From NCBI GenBank assembly GCA_003149935.1, contig QAMH01000010.1:172836-236835 (forward strand): DNA of 64,000 nt, in the 5' to 3' direction. Of the stretch, positions 15,936 through 24,498 are shown in pieces. The translations under genes were made by a program, and so were the position numbers. Source of the stretch: Coriobacteriia bacterium. GTDB taxonomy: Bacteria; Actinomycetota; Coriobacteriia; Coriobacteriales; QAMH01. The stretch's first letter is position 1. Each line of letters opens with the position of its first letter. The notes below the pieces were generated by a model. That model did no database searches. It worked only from the letters and a program-made list of their open reading frames with translations, and had not been told where the DNA came from.

Positions 15936-16467
15936 CGCTATCGTCCGCCTCCCCATAGGCCTGGTCGACGTCGCTCTCGAGGTCGTCGAGCATGCTGCGC
16001 AGCTCGCGAAAACGCATCGCGAGCTCCTGGGCAGGTGTCGTCTTCTCCTCGACGACGGGGCGCGTCGCTGCCGTGACCGCAATGGCATTGGCGACGGCGG
16101 TCTCGTTGGTACGACTCAGCGACAGGGGAATCTCGAGAATGCCGAGCATGCTGGCAATTTGCTGCGCACGTCCATGCAACAGCGCGAGCGGCTTGCCCTT
16201 CTCGTCGTGCGTGACCTCGACATCGGTGAAGGCGATGCCATCGGCAAAACCCGTGCCAAGCGCCTTGAGGACGGCCTCCTTGGCGGCAAAGTGCGTCGCA
16301 TAGCGCACGGCAGGCCGATGATGGCCCTCGCAATAGGCGCGCTCGTTATCGGTGAAAACGCGGTAGACAAAGCGGGGAGAACGCTGGAGGATATTCTCCA
16401 TGCGCTCAATCTCGACAATATCCACCCCAAGCCCCGTCGAGGGAGCTTCCTGAGCGGCGCTCGTCAT
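15928..16467 (-). CDS. acpS: Holo-[acyl-carrier-protein] synthase with C-terminal extension
   Basis: 179 residues. The AcpS core (about 12-130) has 'GVDIVEIERM' with the Mg-binding Asp and 'FAAKEAVLKALGTGF' with the Glu-Lys pair. It attaches 4'-phosphopantetheine to ACP. AcpS is normally 120-130 residues; here an acidic helical tail of about 50 residues follows ('AQELAMRFRELRSMLDDLES'), which may be an interaction segment. It overlaps glmS by 4 bp (ATGA) and nnrD by 8 bp. Confidence 0.92.
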   Translation of the reverse strand: MTSAAQEAPSTGLGVDIVEIERMENILQRSPRFVYRVFTDNERAYCEGHHRPAVRYATHFAAKEAVLKALGTGFADGIAFTDVEVTHDEKGKPLALLHGRAQQIASMLGILEIPLSLSRTNETAVANAIAVTAATRPVVEEKTTPAQELAMRFRELRSMLDDLESDVDQAYGEADDSDE

Positions 16468-18296
16468 TCCACGGTCACCGACTTCGCAAGGTTACGCGGC
16501 TTGTCGACATCGCAGCCGCGCTCAAGCGCGATATAGCGCGCGAAGAGCTGCAACGGGACGCTTGCCGTGATGGCCGTGCACCAATCGGCAATGCGCGGGA
16601 TGTAGAAGACGTAATCGGCGATATCGGCGACCTCTTGATCGCCCTCGGAGGCAACCGCCACGACGCGCGAACCACGTGCGAGAATCTCCTGCACGTTGCT
16701 GAGCGTCTGCATACGCGTGGGGGACTCGGTCACGACCGCGACAACGGGAACGTTCTCATCAAGCAACGCAATCGGGCCATGCTTGAGCTCGCCGGCCGGA
16801 TAGGCCTCAGCGTGCAGGTAGCTAATCTCCTTGAGCTTGAGCGCTCCCTCCTTGCAGATGGGAGAGCCAATGCCGCGACCCACGTACATGACCGAATGGG
16901 CCTTCGCGACCTCCTTGGCCGCTTCCTCGATCACGGAGGTGTCCTGCAGGATGTCCTCGATCTGGGCGGGCGTCTCGCGCAGCTCGTAGTACAGCGATTT
17001 GACCTGACGCGTGGTTAGACGGCCCTTCTTCTGGCCCAGGAACATCGCGATGAGCGCAAGGCAGGAGATCTGCGCAAGAAAGGACTTGGTTGCCGCGACG
17101 GAAATCTCCATGTTCGCCTTGACGTAGAGCGTGCCGTCGGATTCGCGCGTGATGCGACTGCCCACGCAATTGGTGATGGCGAAGACGCGTGCGCCCTTGG
17201 AGCGCGCGATGCGCACGGCAGCGAGCGTGTCAGCGGTCTCTCCCGATTGTGAGATGGCAATGACAAGCGTCGAGGACGAGACGATGGGATTGCGGTAGCG
17301 AAACTCGCTCGCCACCTCGACTGTCGTCGGGATACGCGCCCAACGCTCGATAAGGTCGCGGGCAACGAGACCGGCATGATAGCTCGTGCCGCAACCGATG
17401 ATGTAGACGTTGTCGATGGCGTCGATATCGTCATCGTCGAGCGCGAGGTTATCAAAGAGCACGTAGCCGTTCTTGACCGCACCGCTGATGGTATCGCGCA
17501 CGGCACGCGGCTGTTCGTAAATCTCCTTGAGCATGAAGTCCGGGAAACCGCCGCGCTCGGCATCCTCGGCGTCCCAGTCGATGTGCATGGTCTCGAGCTC
17601 GACGGGCTCGCCCGGTGCGCTGAAGTAATCGATGCGCGTAGGCTGGAGCAGCGCGAATTGGCCGTCCTCGAGAAAGACGACGTCGCGCGTGAAATCCATG
17701 ATGGCGACGATGTCACTGGCCACGAGCGCGGCAGGCTCATCGCCCTCGGAGAGGCCAACGACGATGGGGCTGTCCTTGCGCGTGACCGCAATCTCGCCCG
17801 GATGATCGACATGCATGACGGCCAGGCCGTAGGCGCCCTGCAGAACCTCCGTCGTGCGTGCGAGGGCATCGATCAAATCACCGTCATAGTACTTCTCGAT
17901 GAGATGGGCGACGATCTCGGTGTCCGTCTCGCTCTTGAAGACGTGGCCCTCGGATTCGAGGAGGTCACGCAGCTGCACGAAGTTCTCGATTATGCCGTTA
18001 TGCACGACGGCGATCTTGCCTGAGCAATCCGAGTGAGGATGCGCGTTCGGCTCGGTCGGGCGACCGTGCGTTGCCCAGCGCGTGTGACCGATGCCGCAAG
18101 TCGAGGTGACATCCCAGTCTTCGACCGCCTTGGCGAGCTCTTCGACTTTGCCGACACGTCGCACGATGCTGATCTTGTCGTTCGTCTCGACGGCAATGCC
18201 CGCCGAGTCGTAGCCGCGATACTCGAGCTTGCGCAGCCCTTCGAGCAATATGTCGCGTACGGGAGCAGTACCGGTGTAACCAACGATTCCGCACAT
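16464..18296 (-). CDS. glmS: Glutamine-fructose-6-phosphate aminotransferase (isomerizing)
   Basis: 610 residues, full length. The N-terminal glutaminase starts MCGIVGYTG with catalytic Cys2 and includes 'GHTRWATHGRP'; two SIS isomerase domains follow ('GCGTSYHAGLVARDLIE', 'ISQSGETADTLAA', 'RGIGSPICKEGALKLKE'). The end 'CDVDKPRNLAKSVTVE' is the standard GlmS C-terminus. It makes glucosamine-6-phosphate for cell-wall precursors. First gene of the nine-gene run; the 85 bases upstream contain no room for a glmS ribozyme. Confidence 0.97.
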   Translation of the reverse strand: MCGIVGYTGTAPVRDILLEGLRKLEYRGYDSAGIAVETNDKISIVRRVGKVEELAKAVEDWDVTSTCGIGHTRWATHGRPTEPNAHPHSDCSGKIAVVHNGIIENFVQLRDLLESEGHVFKSETDTEIVAHLIEKYYDGDLIDALARTTEVLQGAYGLAVMHVDHPGEIAVTRKDSPIVVGLSEGDEPAALVASDIVAIMDFTRDVVFLEDGQFALLQPTRIDYFSAPGEPVELETMHIDWDAEDAERGGFPDFMLKEIYEQPRAVRDTISGAVKNGYVLFDNLALDDDDIDAIDNVYIIGCGTSYHAGLVARDLIERWARIPTTVEVASEFRYRNPIVSSSTLVIAISQSGETADTLAAVRIARSKGARVFAITNCVGSRITRESDGTLYVKANMEISVAATKSFLAQISCLALIAMFLGQKKGRLTTRQVKSLYYELRETPAQIEDILQDTSVIEEAAKEVAKAHSVMYVGRGIGSPICKEGALKLKEISYLHAEAYPAGELKHGPIALLDENVPVVAVVTESPTRMQTLSNVQEILARGSRVVAVASEGDQEVADIADYVFYIPRIADWCTAITASVPLQLFARYIALERGCDVDKPRNLAKSVTVE

Positions 18297-18383
18297 GTGG
18301 AAACCGCCCTTTCAGGTGAGTCTTAAAGTACAGATTTTATCAAAGCGCCTTGCCCCAAACCACTGGGCGCACCGAGCTACATA

Positions 18384-18415
18384 AAAAGCCCCGTGCCATA
18401 TGGCAACGGGGCTTT
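18384..18415 (-). terminator. Terminator of rplU-rpmA
   Basis: Stem AAAAGCCCCGT/ACGGGGCTTTT (with one bulged base) around the palindromic loop GCCATATGGC. On the minus strand the hairpin ends in a run of five T, 20 bases after rpmA. Confidence 0.85.
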
Positions 18416-18436
18416 TCTTGCATTGCTTGAGGTGCG

Positions 18437-18688
18437 TTACGCCTGGGGAATCACATGGACCTTGCGCTTGAGACCCTTGGTGTACTTCACCGTGCCGGGA
18501 ACCATCGCAAACAGGGTGTCATCCTTGCCGCGACCGACGTTCTCGCCGGGATGGAAGTGCGTGCCGCGCTGACGAACGAGGATCTCGCCCGCGTTGACAA
18601 CCTGACCGGCAAAACGCTTGCAGCCAAGACGCTGCGCGTGGGAATCACGGCCGTTACGACTGGATCCGAGGCCTTTCTTGTGTGCCAT
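18437..18688 (-). CDS. rpmA: 50S ribosomal protein L27
   Basis: 83 residues, the standard bL27: 'MAHKKGLGSSRNGRDSHAQRLG' (split) at the N-terminus, 'GEILVRQRGTHFHPGENVG' and a C-terminal 'RKVHVIPQA'. The N-terminus lacks the cleavable extension seen in Firmicutes, so no Prp protease is needed. It binds near the peptidyl-transferase centre. It follows rplU by 19 bases. Confidence 0.97.
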   Translation of the reverse strand: MAHKKGLGSSRNGRDSHAQRLGCKRFAGQVVNAGEILVRQRGTHFHPGENVGRGKDDTLFAMVPGTVKYTKGLKRKVHVIPQA

Positions 18689-18707
18689 AAGTCTTCAGCC
18701 CCCTTTG

Positions 18708-19277
18708 CTACTCTGCGTTGGTGATGGTCTCGATGATATCGGCCTTGCGAGCACCGCTCGGGAGCTTGATGTCATGCTCCTTGGCGTAATCCTTGAGCTC
18801 GGCAACCGTCATCTTGGTGAAATCGACATCGGCCTTCTTGGCAGGAGCGGCCGCCTTCGTCTCCTTCTTGGCGGGCTTCTCGGCGGCGGGCTTAGCGGCC
18901 TTTGCAGGCTTCTCGGCCTTGGCCGGCTTCTCTACGGCAGCCTTCTTGGGCGCCGGAGCAGCAGCCTTGGTGCCGTTCACGTCGACGATGCAAAGGCGGG
19001 TGAGCTGCTGGCGATGACCGCGCGTGCGCTTGTAGCCCTTGCGCTTCTTGAACTTGAAGATGATCTGCTTGTCACCCTTGTGCTGGTCGAGAATCTCGGC
19101 CGTGACATTGGTCTTGGCAAGAGCACTCGCGTCCGTGACGACGTTGGAGCCATCGTTGAGGAAGAGCACGTCGAGAGAGACCTTGTCGCCGGCCTCGCCC
19201 TCGATCTTCTCAACGTCGAGCACGTCGCCCGGCTTCACGGTGTACTGCTTGCCACCGGTTTTAACAATCGCGTACAT
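18708..19277 (-). CDS. rplU: 50S ribosomal protein L21 with C-terminal SAP-like domain
   Basis: 189 residues from ATG 19277 ('MYAIVKTGGKQYTVKPGD'), with a GAAAGG-type ribosome site; GTG/ATG further upstream is in frame but breaks the canonical N-terminus. Residues 1-103 are ordinary bL21, ending at the 'RQQLTRLCIVDV' region. About 45 residues of Ala/Lys/Pro linker follow (repeats of EKPAKAA type), then a 35-residue helical module 'MTVAELKDYAKEHDIKLP', which resembles SAP/LEM-type or Rho-N nucleic-acid-binding helices. Most bL21 proteins end near residue 103, so the tail is an accretion, shared perhaps within the lineage. Confidence 0.95.
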   Translation of the reverse strand: MYAIVKTGGKQYTVKPGDVLDVEKIEGEAGDKVSLDVLFLNDGSNVVTDASALAKTNVTAEILDQHKGDKQIIFKFKKRKGYKRTRGHRQQLTRLCIVDVNGTKAAAPAPKKAAVEKPAKAEKPAKAAKPAAEKPAKKETKAAAPAKKADVDFTKMTVAELKDYAKEHDIKLPSGARKADIIETITNAE

Positions 19278-19411
19278 GTTCGTACCTTTCATTACTCATT
19301 GACATGCCCGTATCGTGCGGGAAAGGGAAAAGAACCGTCACGAGGGGGCAAACGCCAATAGTCTACTAGGAGAATGGGGCTGTGACAAGGAAAAGTTTCG
19401 AAGAAGACAGG

Positions 19412-19578
19412 GAGCGGTCGGGCGTCCGCATGGGGCATCTCGAGTAGATGCGCTGTTCGCACGATGCGGGTTTGCGAGGACTGTCTGAGCGTGCGGTCTG
19501 TGCACGCGAGTTCCGCAGCAGCATCGCGCGAACAGCGCATCGGGTACGAGAGCAAGCCCCATGCGGACGCCCGAGCGC
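19412..19578 (+). repeat. Long hairpin element, copy 1, with conserved core
   Basis: It occupies most of the 309-bp gap between rplU and the DUF2344 gene. The outer stem is perfect for 17 bp (19420-19436 with 19556-19572) and extends imperfectly; the middle stem is 20 of 21 bp (19447-19467 with 19521-19541). The core 19468-19520 contains TGCGAGGACTGT, then an inner hairpin GCGTGC-N7-GCACGC (19489-19494, 19502-19507), then CGAGTTCCGCAGC. The core recurs, inverted in strand, at 40929-40982 with compensatory changes in the inner stem. The rest of the gap shows nothing else notable apart from the expected rplU promoter. Confidence 0.75.
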
Positions 19579-19586
19579 TCCGTGGC

Positions 19587-20258
19587 CTACTTTTCCCGCA
19601 GCTCCATGCGCGTAAGACTCCTGACGGCAACGGGTCCATCCATCAACTCGCAAGCTGCGGCGATGAATTTGTCGGGGCGTAATGCCCCCTCGTTGCCTTG
19701 GAAGGTGGAGAAGTCGACCGTCACGACATCGTCGTCGACAGTCACATGCGGACCATCCACAAGCCTGCCCGCAAATTCGACACGCTTGACCGTCGTCTTA
19801 TGGCCCTTGGTCTTCGTGACCTCGATGAAGCCGCGATCAACCAGCCGCTCGAACGCGCGCACCACGTCATCGGCGCCGATTCCCGTGCACGCGAGCTCGG
19901 CCTTCCACACACTTACCGGATACATGACATCAATCGCATCGTCACCATGCGCGCAATAGGCGCACGCAGTGGGCATGAGGTTTTCCGGAGCAGCCGCCTG
20001 CAGCGCCGCGAGTGCAAGATCGGGTGAGACGTACTCGCGCAGGCGCAGGTCGAAGTATTCCGAGCGTGAGCCGGCTCCCACGGGCAATGCGGGGCCAAAG
20101 GCAATCTTCATATGCGGATTGAAGCCCTCGGTAATCGCGAAAGGCAGGCCAGCCCTGCGCACGACGCGCTCCATCGAACGCACGGTCTCGAGATGCGATA
20201 GATACGCGAGCCTGTCCGTGATCTGGTACTTGACGCGCAAACGGAACCCCTCGCTCAT
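19587..20258 (-). CDS. DUF2344 / TIGR03936 radical-SAM-linked protein
   Basis: 223 residues from ATG 20258, which overlaps the upstream stop (ATGA) and has GAGGTG about seven bases before it. The opening 'FRLRVKYQITDRLAYLSHLE' and 'AGLPFAITEGFNPHMKIAFG' are diagnostic for DUF2344. This family is found next to, or fused with, the TIGR03960 radical-SAM protein, as here, and the pair commonly lies beside rplU-rpmA or the RNase E/G gene rng. A role in RNA or ribosome modification has been suggested from context; the reaction is unknown. Confidence 0.9.
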   Translation of the reverse strand: MSEGFRLRVKYQITDRLAYLSHLETVRSMERVVRRAGLPFAITEGFNPHMKIAFGPALPVGAGSRSEYFDLRLREYVSPDLALAALQAAAPENLMPTACAYCAHGDDAIDVMYPVSVWKAELACTGIGADDVVRAFERLVDRGFIEVTKTKGHKTTVKRVEFAGRLVDGPHVTVDDDVVTVDFSTFQGNEGALRPDKFIAAACELMDGPVAVRSLTRMELREK

Positions 20259-22207
20259 GCGCACTCACCTCGCAGGGTTCGCGTGCCTTCGATAACGTTC
20301 GTCATTCCCACAAGCGGGCAAACGCCGCACTGCGAGCAGCTCGTAAAGCTGCAATCGGGCGTCACCTCGCCCACGCGGGCACGGGCGCGTTCCTCACGCA
20401 GGAACTCCTCGCTCACGCCAGCAGAGATATGACTCCAGGGAAGAGGAGCGCCCTCCTCGTATTCGCAGGCAGCGCGCTGCATGATGGGCACGCCGCACAC
20501 GTCACCGGCCTGCTCCCAGGCGGCAAAGGTAAACTGCTCGGTCCAGGCGTCAAAACGCGCACCTCGGCGCCATGCCTCCTCGATCAGCTCGGCGCACTCT
20601 CGTCCACCACGAGCCAAGACTGCCTCGACGTAGCTTGTGTCCGAATCATGCCAATGCAGATTGATGCCCTTTTTGGGAAAGCTCGCCCGCAGCACGTCAA
20701 TGCGATGGCTAATCTCCGAAAGCGATATCTGGCCGTTCCACTGAAACGGCGTCATCGCCTTGGGAATGAAGAGCGCGACCGAGACATTGAGGCGGATGTT
20801 GCGCGGCTCCCCCTCGGGAACGGCATCCTTGGCAGCGGCATAGACGCGACGGCACAGGGCGCCGATGCCGGCAACGTCCTCGTCGGTCTCGCCTGGCAGC
20901 CCGATCATGAAGTAGAGCTTGAAGCCACGCCAGCCCGCCTCGACGGCGCTCGTCACGGCATGGAGCAGGTCTTCCTCGCTCACGCCCTTGTTGATGACAT
21001 CGCGCATACGCTGCGTGCCCGCCTCGGGAGCAAGCGTAAGACTGCCCTTCTTTTCGCCCGCCGCGAGTCGCGCAAGCTCGACGCCGAGCGCATCGACACG
21101 CTGGCTCGGTAGGCTCACGCTCTTGCCCGTCTGCGAGAAGCTCCGGTTCAATCGCCTGAGCATGTGCTCGATAGTCGAGTGGTCCGTCGAGGAAAGCGAA
21201 GTGAGGGACACCTCGTCATAGCCCGTCGAGGCAAGGCCATCCATGACCGCCGCGATAACGGTATCGGCTTTGCGTTCGCGTACGGGACGGTAGATCATAC
21301 CCGCCTGGCAAAAGCGGCAGCCGCGATTGCAGCCGCGCAGAATCTCGATTGCGAGACGGTCGTGTACGAGCTCGCAATACGGGACGATCTGGCGCGGCAG
21401 GGCAGGCAACGCATCGAAATCGCGAATGATGCGCTTTGTGACCTGCGCCGGCACCTCCGCGTCAACTGGCGTGACCGTCGTGTAGCCACGCATGCCTGCT
21501 GCCAGCTGCTCGTCGCGAATCTCATGCTCCTCGACGTTATAGAGACTCGGGACATATACGCCCTCGATGCGGGAGAGCTCGCGCAGAATCTCCGCACGCG
21601 ACGCACCCCGCTTCTTGAGTGCGCGATGCCTGAGCGCGACTTCCACGTCGAGCTCTTCACCCTCACCCACGAAGATGAGATCGAAGAACGGCGCGAACGG
21701 CTCGGGGTTGTACGCACAGGGACCACCGCCCATGACGAGCGGTTCATCCTCCCCGCGCTCGTCGGCATGCAGCGTGATGCCGGCAAGATCAAGAAACTCG
21801 AGGATATTCGTGGCACAGAGCTCGTGCGGCAAGGTGATGCCGACGAAATCGAAATCGCGCACGGGCGTATAGGTCTCGAGAGACGCAAGCGGCAGCTCGT
21901 GCTCGCGCATGAGCGCGATCATATCGACCCAGGGCAGATAGGCACGCTCGCAGTAGATATGCCCGTTGGCGTTGAGGCAATCGTAGAGAATGGCGATGGC
22001 CTGGTTTGCCTGGCCAATCTCGTACGTGTCCGGATACACGAGCACTGCATGATAATCGGCGCCATCCTTCTCGGAAGGCGTGACGCTACCCCACTCCTGG
22101 CCCAAATAACGCGAGGGCTTCTCGACCCGAGCGAGAAGCGGCGCATAGCGTTGCCACAGATTGAGTTCCTGCACGTCGTCTGCCTCCAAGGCCGATTTTG
22201 AAATCAT
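20255..22207 (-). CDS. TIGR03960 family B12-binding-domain radical SAM protein
   Basis: 650 residues from ATG 22207 ('MISKSALEADDVQELNLWQR'). The N-terminal half has a degenerate cobalamin-binding-like fold ('VLVYPDTYEIGQANQAIAIL', 'PLVMGGGPCAYNPEPFAPFF'); the radical-SAM barrel carries the cluster motif CNRGCRFC near residue 300 and later TIM-barrel motifs ('GLPGETDEDVAGI'). A Cys-rich C-terminus ('CSFTSCSQCGVCP') suggests an auxiliary Fe-S site. Partner of the DUF2344 protein; substrate unknown. Transcribed after the rodA/DUF697 genes. Confidence 0.92.
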   Translation of the reverse strand: MISKSALEADDVQELNLWQRYAPLLARVEKPSRYLGQEWGSVTPSEKDGADYHAVLVYPDTYEIGQANQAIAILYDCLNANGHIYCERAYLPWVDMIALMREHELPLASLETYTPVRDFDFVGITLPHELCATNILEFLDLAGITLHADERGEDEPLVMGGGPCAYNPEPFAPFFDLIFVGEGEELDVEVALRHRALKKRGASRAEILRELSRIEGVYVPSLYNVEEHEIRDEQLAAGMRGYTTVTPVDAEVPAQVTKRIIRDFDALPALPRQIVPYCELVHDRLAIEILRGCNRGCRFCQAGMIYRPVRERKADTVIAAVMDGLASTGYDEVSLTSLSSTDHSTIEHMLRRLNRSFSQTGKSVSLPSQRVDALGVELARLAAGEKKGSLTLAPEAGTQRMRDVINKGVSEEDLLHAVTSAVEAGWRGFKLYFMIGLPGETDEDVAGIGALCRRVYAAAKDAVPEGEPRNIRLNVSVALFIPKAMTPFQWNGQISLSEISHRIDVLRASFPKKGINLHWHDSDTSYVEAVLARGGRECAELIEEAWRRGARFDAWTEQFTFAAWEQAGDVCGVPIMQRAACEYEEGAPLPWSHISAGVSEEFLREERARARVGEVTPDCSFTSCSQCGVCPLVGMTNVIEGTRTLRGECA

Positions 22208-22230
22208 GGAATGCTGGCTTACGGTACTGC

Positions 22231-23253
22231 CTAGTTGTGAGCGGTCGCGCTGCTCACGACGTTGCCGACAAGGTCTTCGCCCTTGTTGACGACGGGAGCC
22301 GCCTTCTTGGCGACCTTGGCAGCCACATCGGAAAGCCCGTGCAGTTTGCCGTTCTCCTCGTAATATTCGATCGCGGCAATCGCCATGCCCATCGTTCCCG
22401 ATGCGGCAACGGCGGGCTTGATGGCCCACCCCAGCATGGGGACGTGCGCGACGAGCTTGCGCGCCACGGCACGGCATCCAAACCCGCCCGCCGTCACGGC
22501 CAGCACCTCGCCGATGCGCTCCTTGTTCATCTCCTTGCCGTACACGGCGGCAATCTGAAGGACCATCTTGGCCTGGTTGAGCGCGATGAGCGGCATATCG
22601 GCACCCGGCACGAAGAAGACGAGCCCGATGGCACCGTTCTGGATGGTCGTCTGCTTGGCAAGCTCGACGGCCAGTGGATGACGTATGAACGGAAAGGCCC
22701 GCGCAAGCGAGAGGCGCTTGCTCGGCACGTTCTGGACGATCCAGGTGCCGAGCTGTTCGAGTGGACGTGCGGACTCCCCATCGAGTTCGAGGTCCACGAG
22801 GTTCTCGAGGTCGATGCCCCTGCCCACGCCAGGCGTATGGGCCGTACCCGTCAGGGTCGGGGCAGTATTCGCCGACAGCGTCATGTCGGCATAGTCCTGC
22901 GCCGAGCGCTTGTCATTCGCAAAGTAGGTCTTGCCGCGCTCGATGACGACGACCGCGGGGACGTCATGCTCCTCGGCCGCATGCACCACGTCGCCCAGCA
23001 GCAACGAGTCACCGCCGATGATGACGACGAGATCGGTATCCTTGGGGATGACGGGAACCTTTTTGTCGAGCACGACATCCGTGACATGGGCATTGGATGA
23101 CACGTCAACGAATGCCTCAATCACCTTGTCGACGAGCGCGTTGCTCGCCGTCGGATCGAAGACGAGCTCGACGCGCGAAGGCAGATCACGCTGCTGCCCG
23201 ATGGCCGTGATCGCGCTTAGTACCTTGCTTACGTCAATTGGCATGCTCGGCAT
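22231..23253 (-). CDS. DUF697-like membrane-associated protein
   Basis: 340 residues. The C-terminal half contains the hydrophobic helical block 'GFGCRAVARKLVAHVPMLGW' followed by 'AIKPAVAASGTMGMAIAAIE', typical of DUF697 (the YcjF group), which usually accompanies a GTPase domain. The N-terminal half instead has an alpha/beta segment ('TDLVVIIGGDSLLLGDVVHA') without a clear P-loop. It may sense or organise the cell envelope, as it sits between rodA and the TIGR03960 gene in the mre run. Function unknown; similar proteins seem confined to related actinobacteria. Confidence 0.7.
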   Translation of the reverse strand: MPSMPIDVSKVLSAITAIGQQRDLPSRVELVFDPTASNALVDKVIEAFVDVSSNAHVTDVVLDKKVPVIPKDTDLVVIIGGDSLLLGDVVHAAEEHDVPAVVVIERGKTYFANDKRSAQDYADMTLSANTAPTLTGTAHTPGVGRGIDLENLVDLELDGESARPLEQLGTWIVQNVPSKRLSLARAFPFIRHPLAVELAKQTTIQNGAIGLVFFVPGADMPLIALNQAKMVLQIAAVYGKEMNKERIGEVLAVTAGGFGCRAVARKLVAHVPMLGWAIKPAVAASGTMGMAIAAIEYYEENGKLHGLSDVAAKVAKKAAPVVNKGEDLVGNVVSSATAHN

Positions 23254-23276
23254 AACGTGTCCGAACCTTTCTCTTC

Positions 23277-24491
23277 CTAGCCCAGAGCGTCATTGCGTCT
23301 TGACCAGACCGATAAGAGCAAGCCGACGCAAATGAAGTTGGTGAACATGAACGAGGAACCGTAGCTCATGAACGGCAACGGAATGCCCGTAATGGGCATG
23401 AGTCCCAAGTCCATGCCTATGTTCTCTACAATCTGGAACAACCACATCGCCATGATACCAGCTGCGATGAGCGAGCCGTACAAATCCGATGACGAAAGCC
23501 CGATGCCCAGCGCCGTCAAGAGCAGCGCCAGGTACAGCACAAGCAATATGAACGCCCCCACGAAGCCGAACTGCTCGGCGTAGACGCAGAAGATGAAGTC
23601 GGTCGCGGATTCGGGCAAGAAGCCGCCCGAGGACTGCGTCGCGTTGCCCCAGCCCTTGCCGACGAGCTCGCCGCTTCCGACGGCGATCTTCGCCTGGTTG
23701 AGGTTGTAGGCATCGTCTGCGTATTCGGGATTATCCGGGTCGATGAAGACGAGCAGACGACTCATCTGGTACTGCCTGATGAGCTGCACGTCGCCACCCG
23801 TCCAGTCATTCACGACGCCATTGATCCCGAGTAGGGCCGCGACGCCCACTACGGCCGTGGCGACCGAGATGATGAGCCACCGTCGCGCCACGCCGCCAAT
23901 GAGCAGGATGCAGAAGCCGACGATGAGAATAACGAGGGCCGTACCCAAATCCTCGCGCATGAGCAGAACGAAGGGTATGAGCAAGATGCCGAGCAGCTTC
24001 AAGAAGTCAGCGCCTCGGACAATAGACCCCTGATACTGCGCGGTAGCCGCACCGATTGCGAGGATGGTCACCGGTTTGGCAAGCTCGGACGGTTGAAAGG
24101 TGAGCGAACCGATCCTGATCCACGACGTCGCGCCGTTCACCTCATGGCCAAGACCGGGAACCATCGGCAACAAGATGAGAATCGCATCGAGCACGATGAG
24201 GGGAACGATGAGATTGGCCAGACGTCGATAGTCGAAGAACCAAACGGCCACCATGATGACGATGCCAATCGCCACGCCGACGAGCTGGCGCGTGATCGAA
24301 TACTCGGTTTCGGTCCTCGTCACCGCATAGAGCGTGATAAGGCCGCAGCACAGGATGAGCGCGATGATGACAAGCAGGATGATGTTGGCCGGAATAGAGA
24401 ACGAGCGCTTTTCGCCCGAACGGGAAAGGTTGGCAGACGAAGCAGTGCGCGCGTGAACCTTGGGGGACTTTCCGAATGAGAACGACGGCAT
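23277..24491 (-). CDS. rodA: RodA-type SEDS peptidoglycan polymerase
   Basis: 404 residues from ATG 24491, seven bases after the stop of pbp2. About ten membrane helices; SEDS landmarks include 'GHEVNGATSWIRIGSLTFQP' with the downstream 'SELAKPVTIL', 'MREDLGTALVILIVGFCILL', and the C-terminal 'GIPLPFMSYGSS'. RodA polymerises glycan strands in the elongasome, working with PBP2 encoded just upstream and positioned by MreB. The cluster context makes RodA more likely than FtsW. Confidence 0.95.
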   Translation of the reverse strand: MPSFSFGKSPKVHARTASSANLSRSGEKRSFSIPANIILLVIIALILCCGLITLYAVTRTETEYSITRQLVGVAIGIVIMVAVWFFDYRRLANLIVPLIVLDAILILLPMVPGLGHEVNGATSWIRIGSLTFQPSELAKPVTILAIGAATAQYQGSIVRGADFLKLLGILLIPFVLLMREDLGTALVILIVGFCILLIGGVARRWLIISVATAVVGVAALLGINGVVNDWTGGDVQLIRQYQMSRLLVFIDPDNPEYADDAYNLNQAKIAVGSGELVGKGWGNATQSSGGFLPESATDFIFCVYAEQFGFVGAFILLVLYLALLLTALGIGLSSSDLYGSLIAAGIMAMWLFQIVENIGMDLGLMPITGIPLPFMSYGSSFMFTNFICVGLLLSVWSRRNDALG

Positions 24492-24498
24492 ATCCGTA

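Noticed and set aside
18297..18383. glmS ribozyme
   Set aside because: The glmS upstream gap is too short and shows no ribozyme core; the hairpin there is the rpmA terminator on the same strand.
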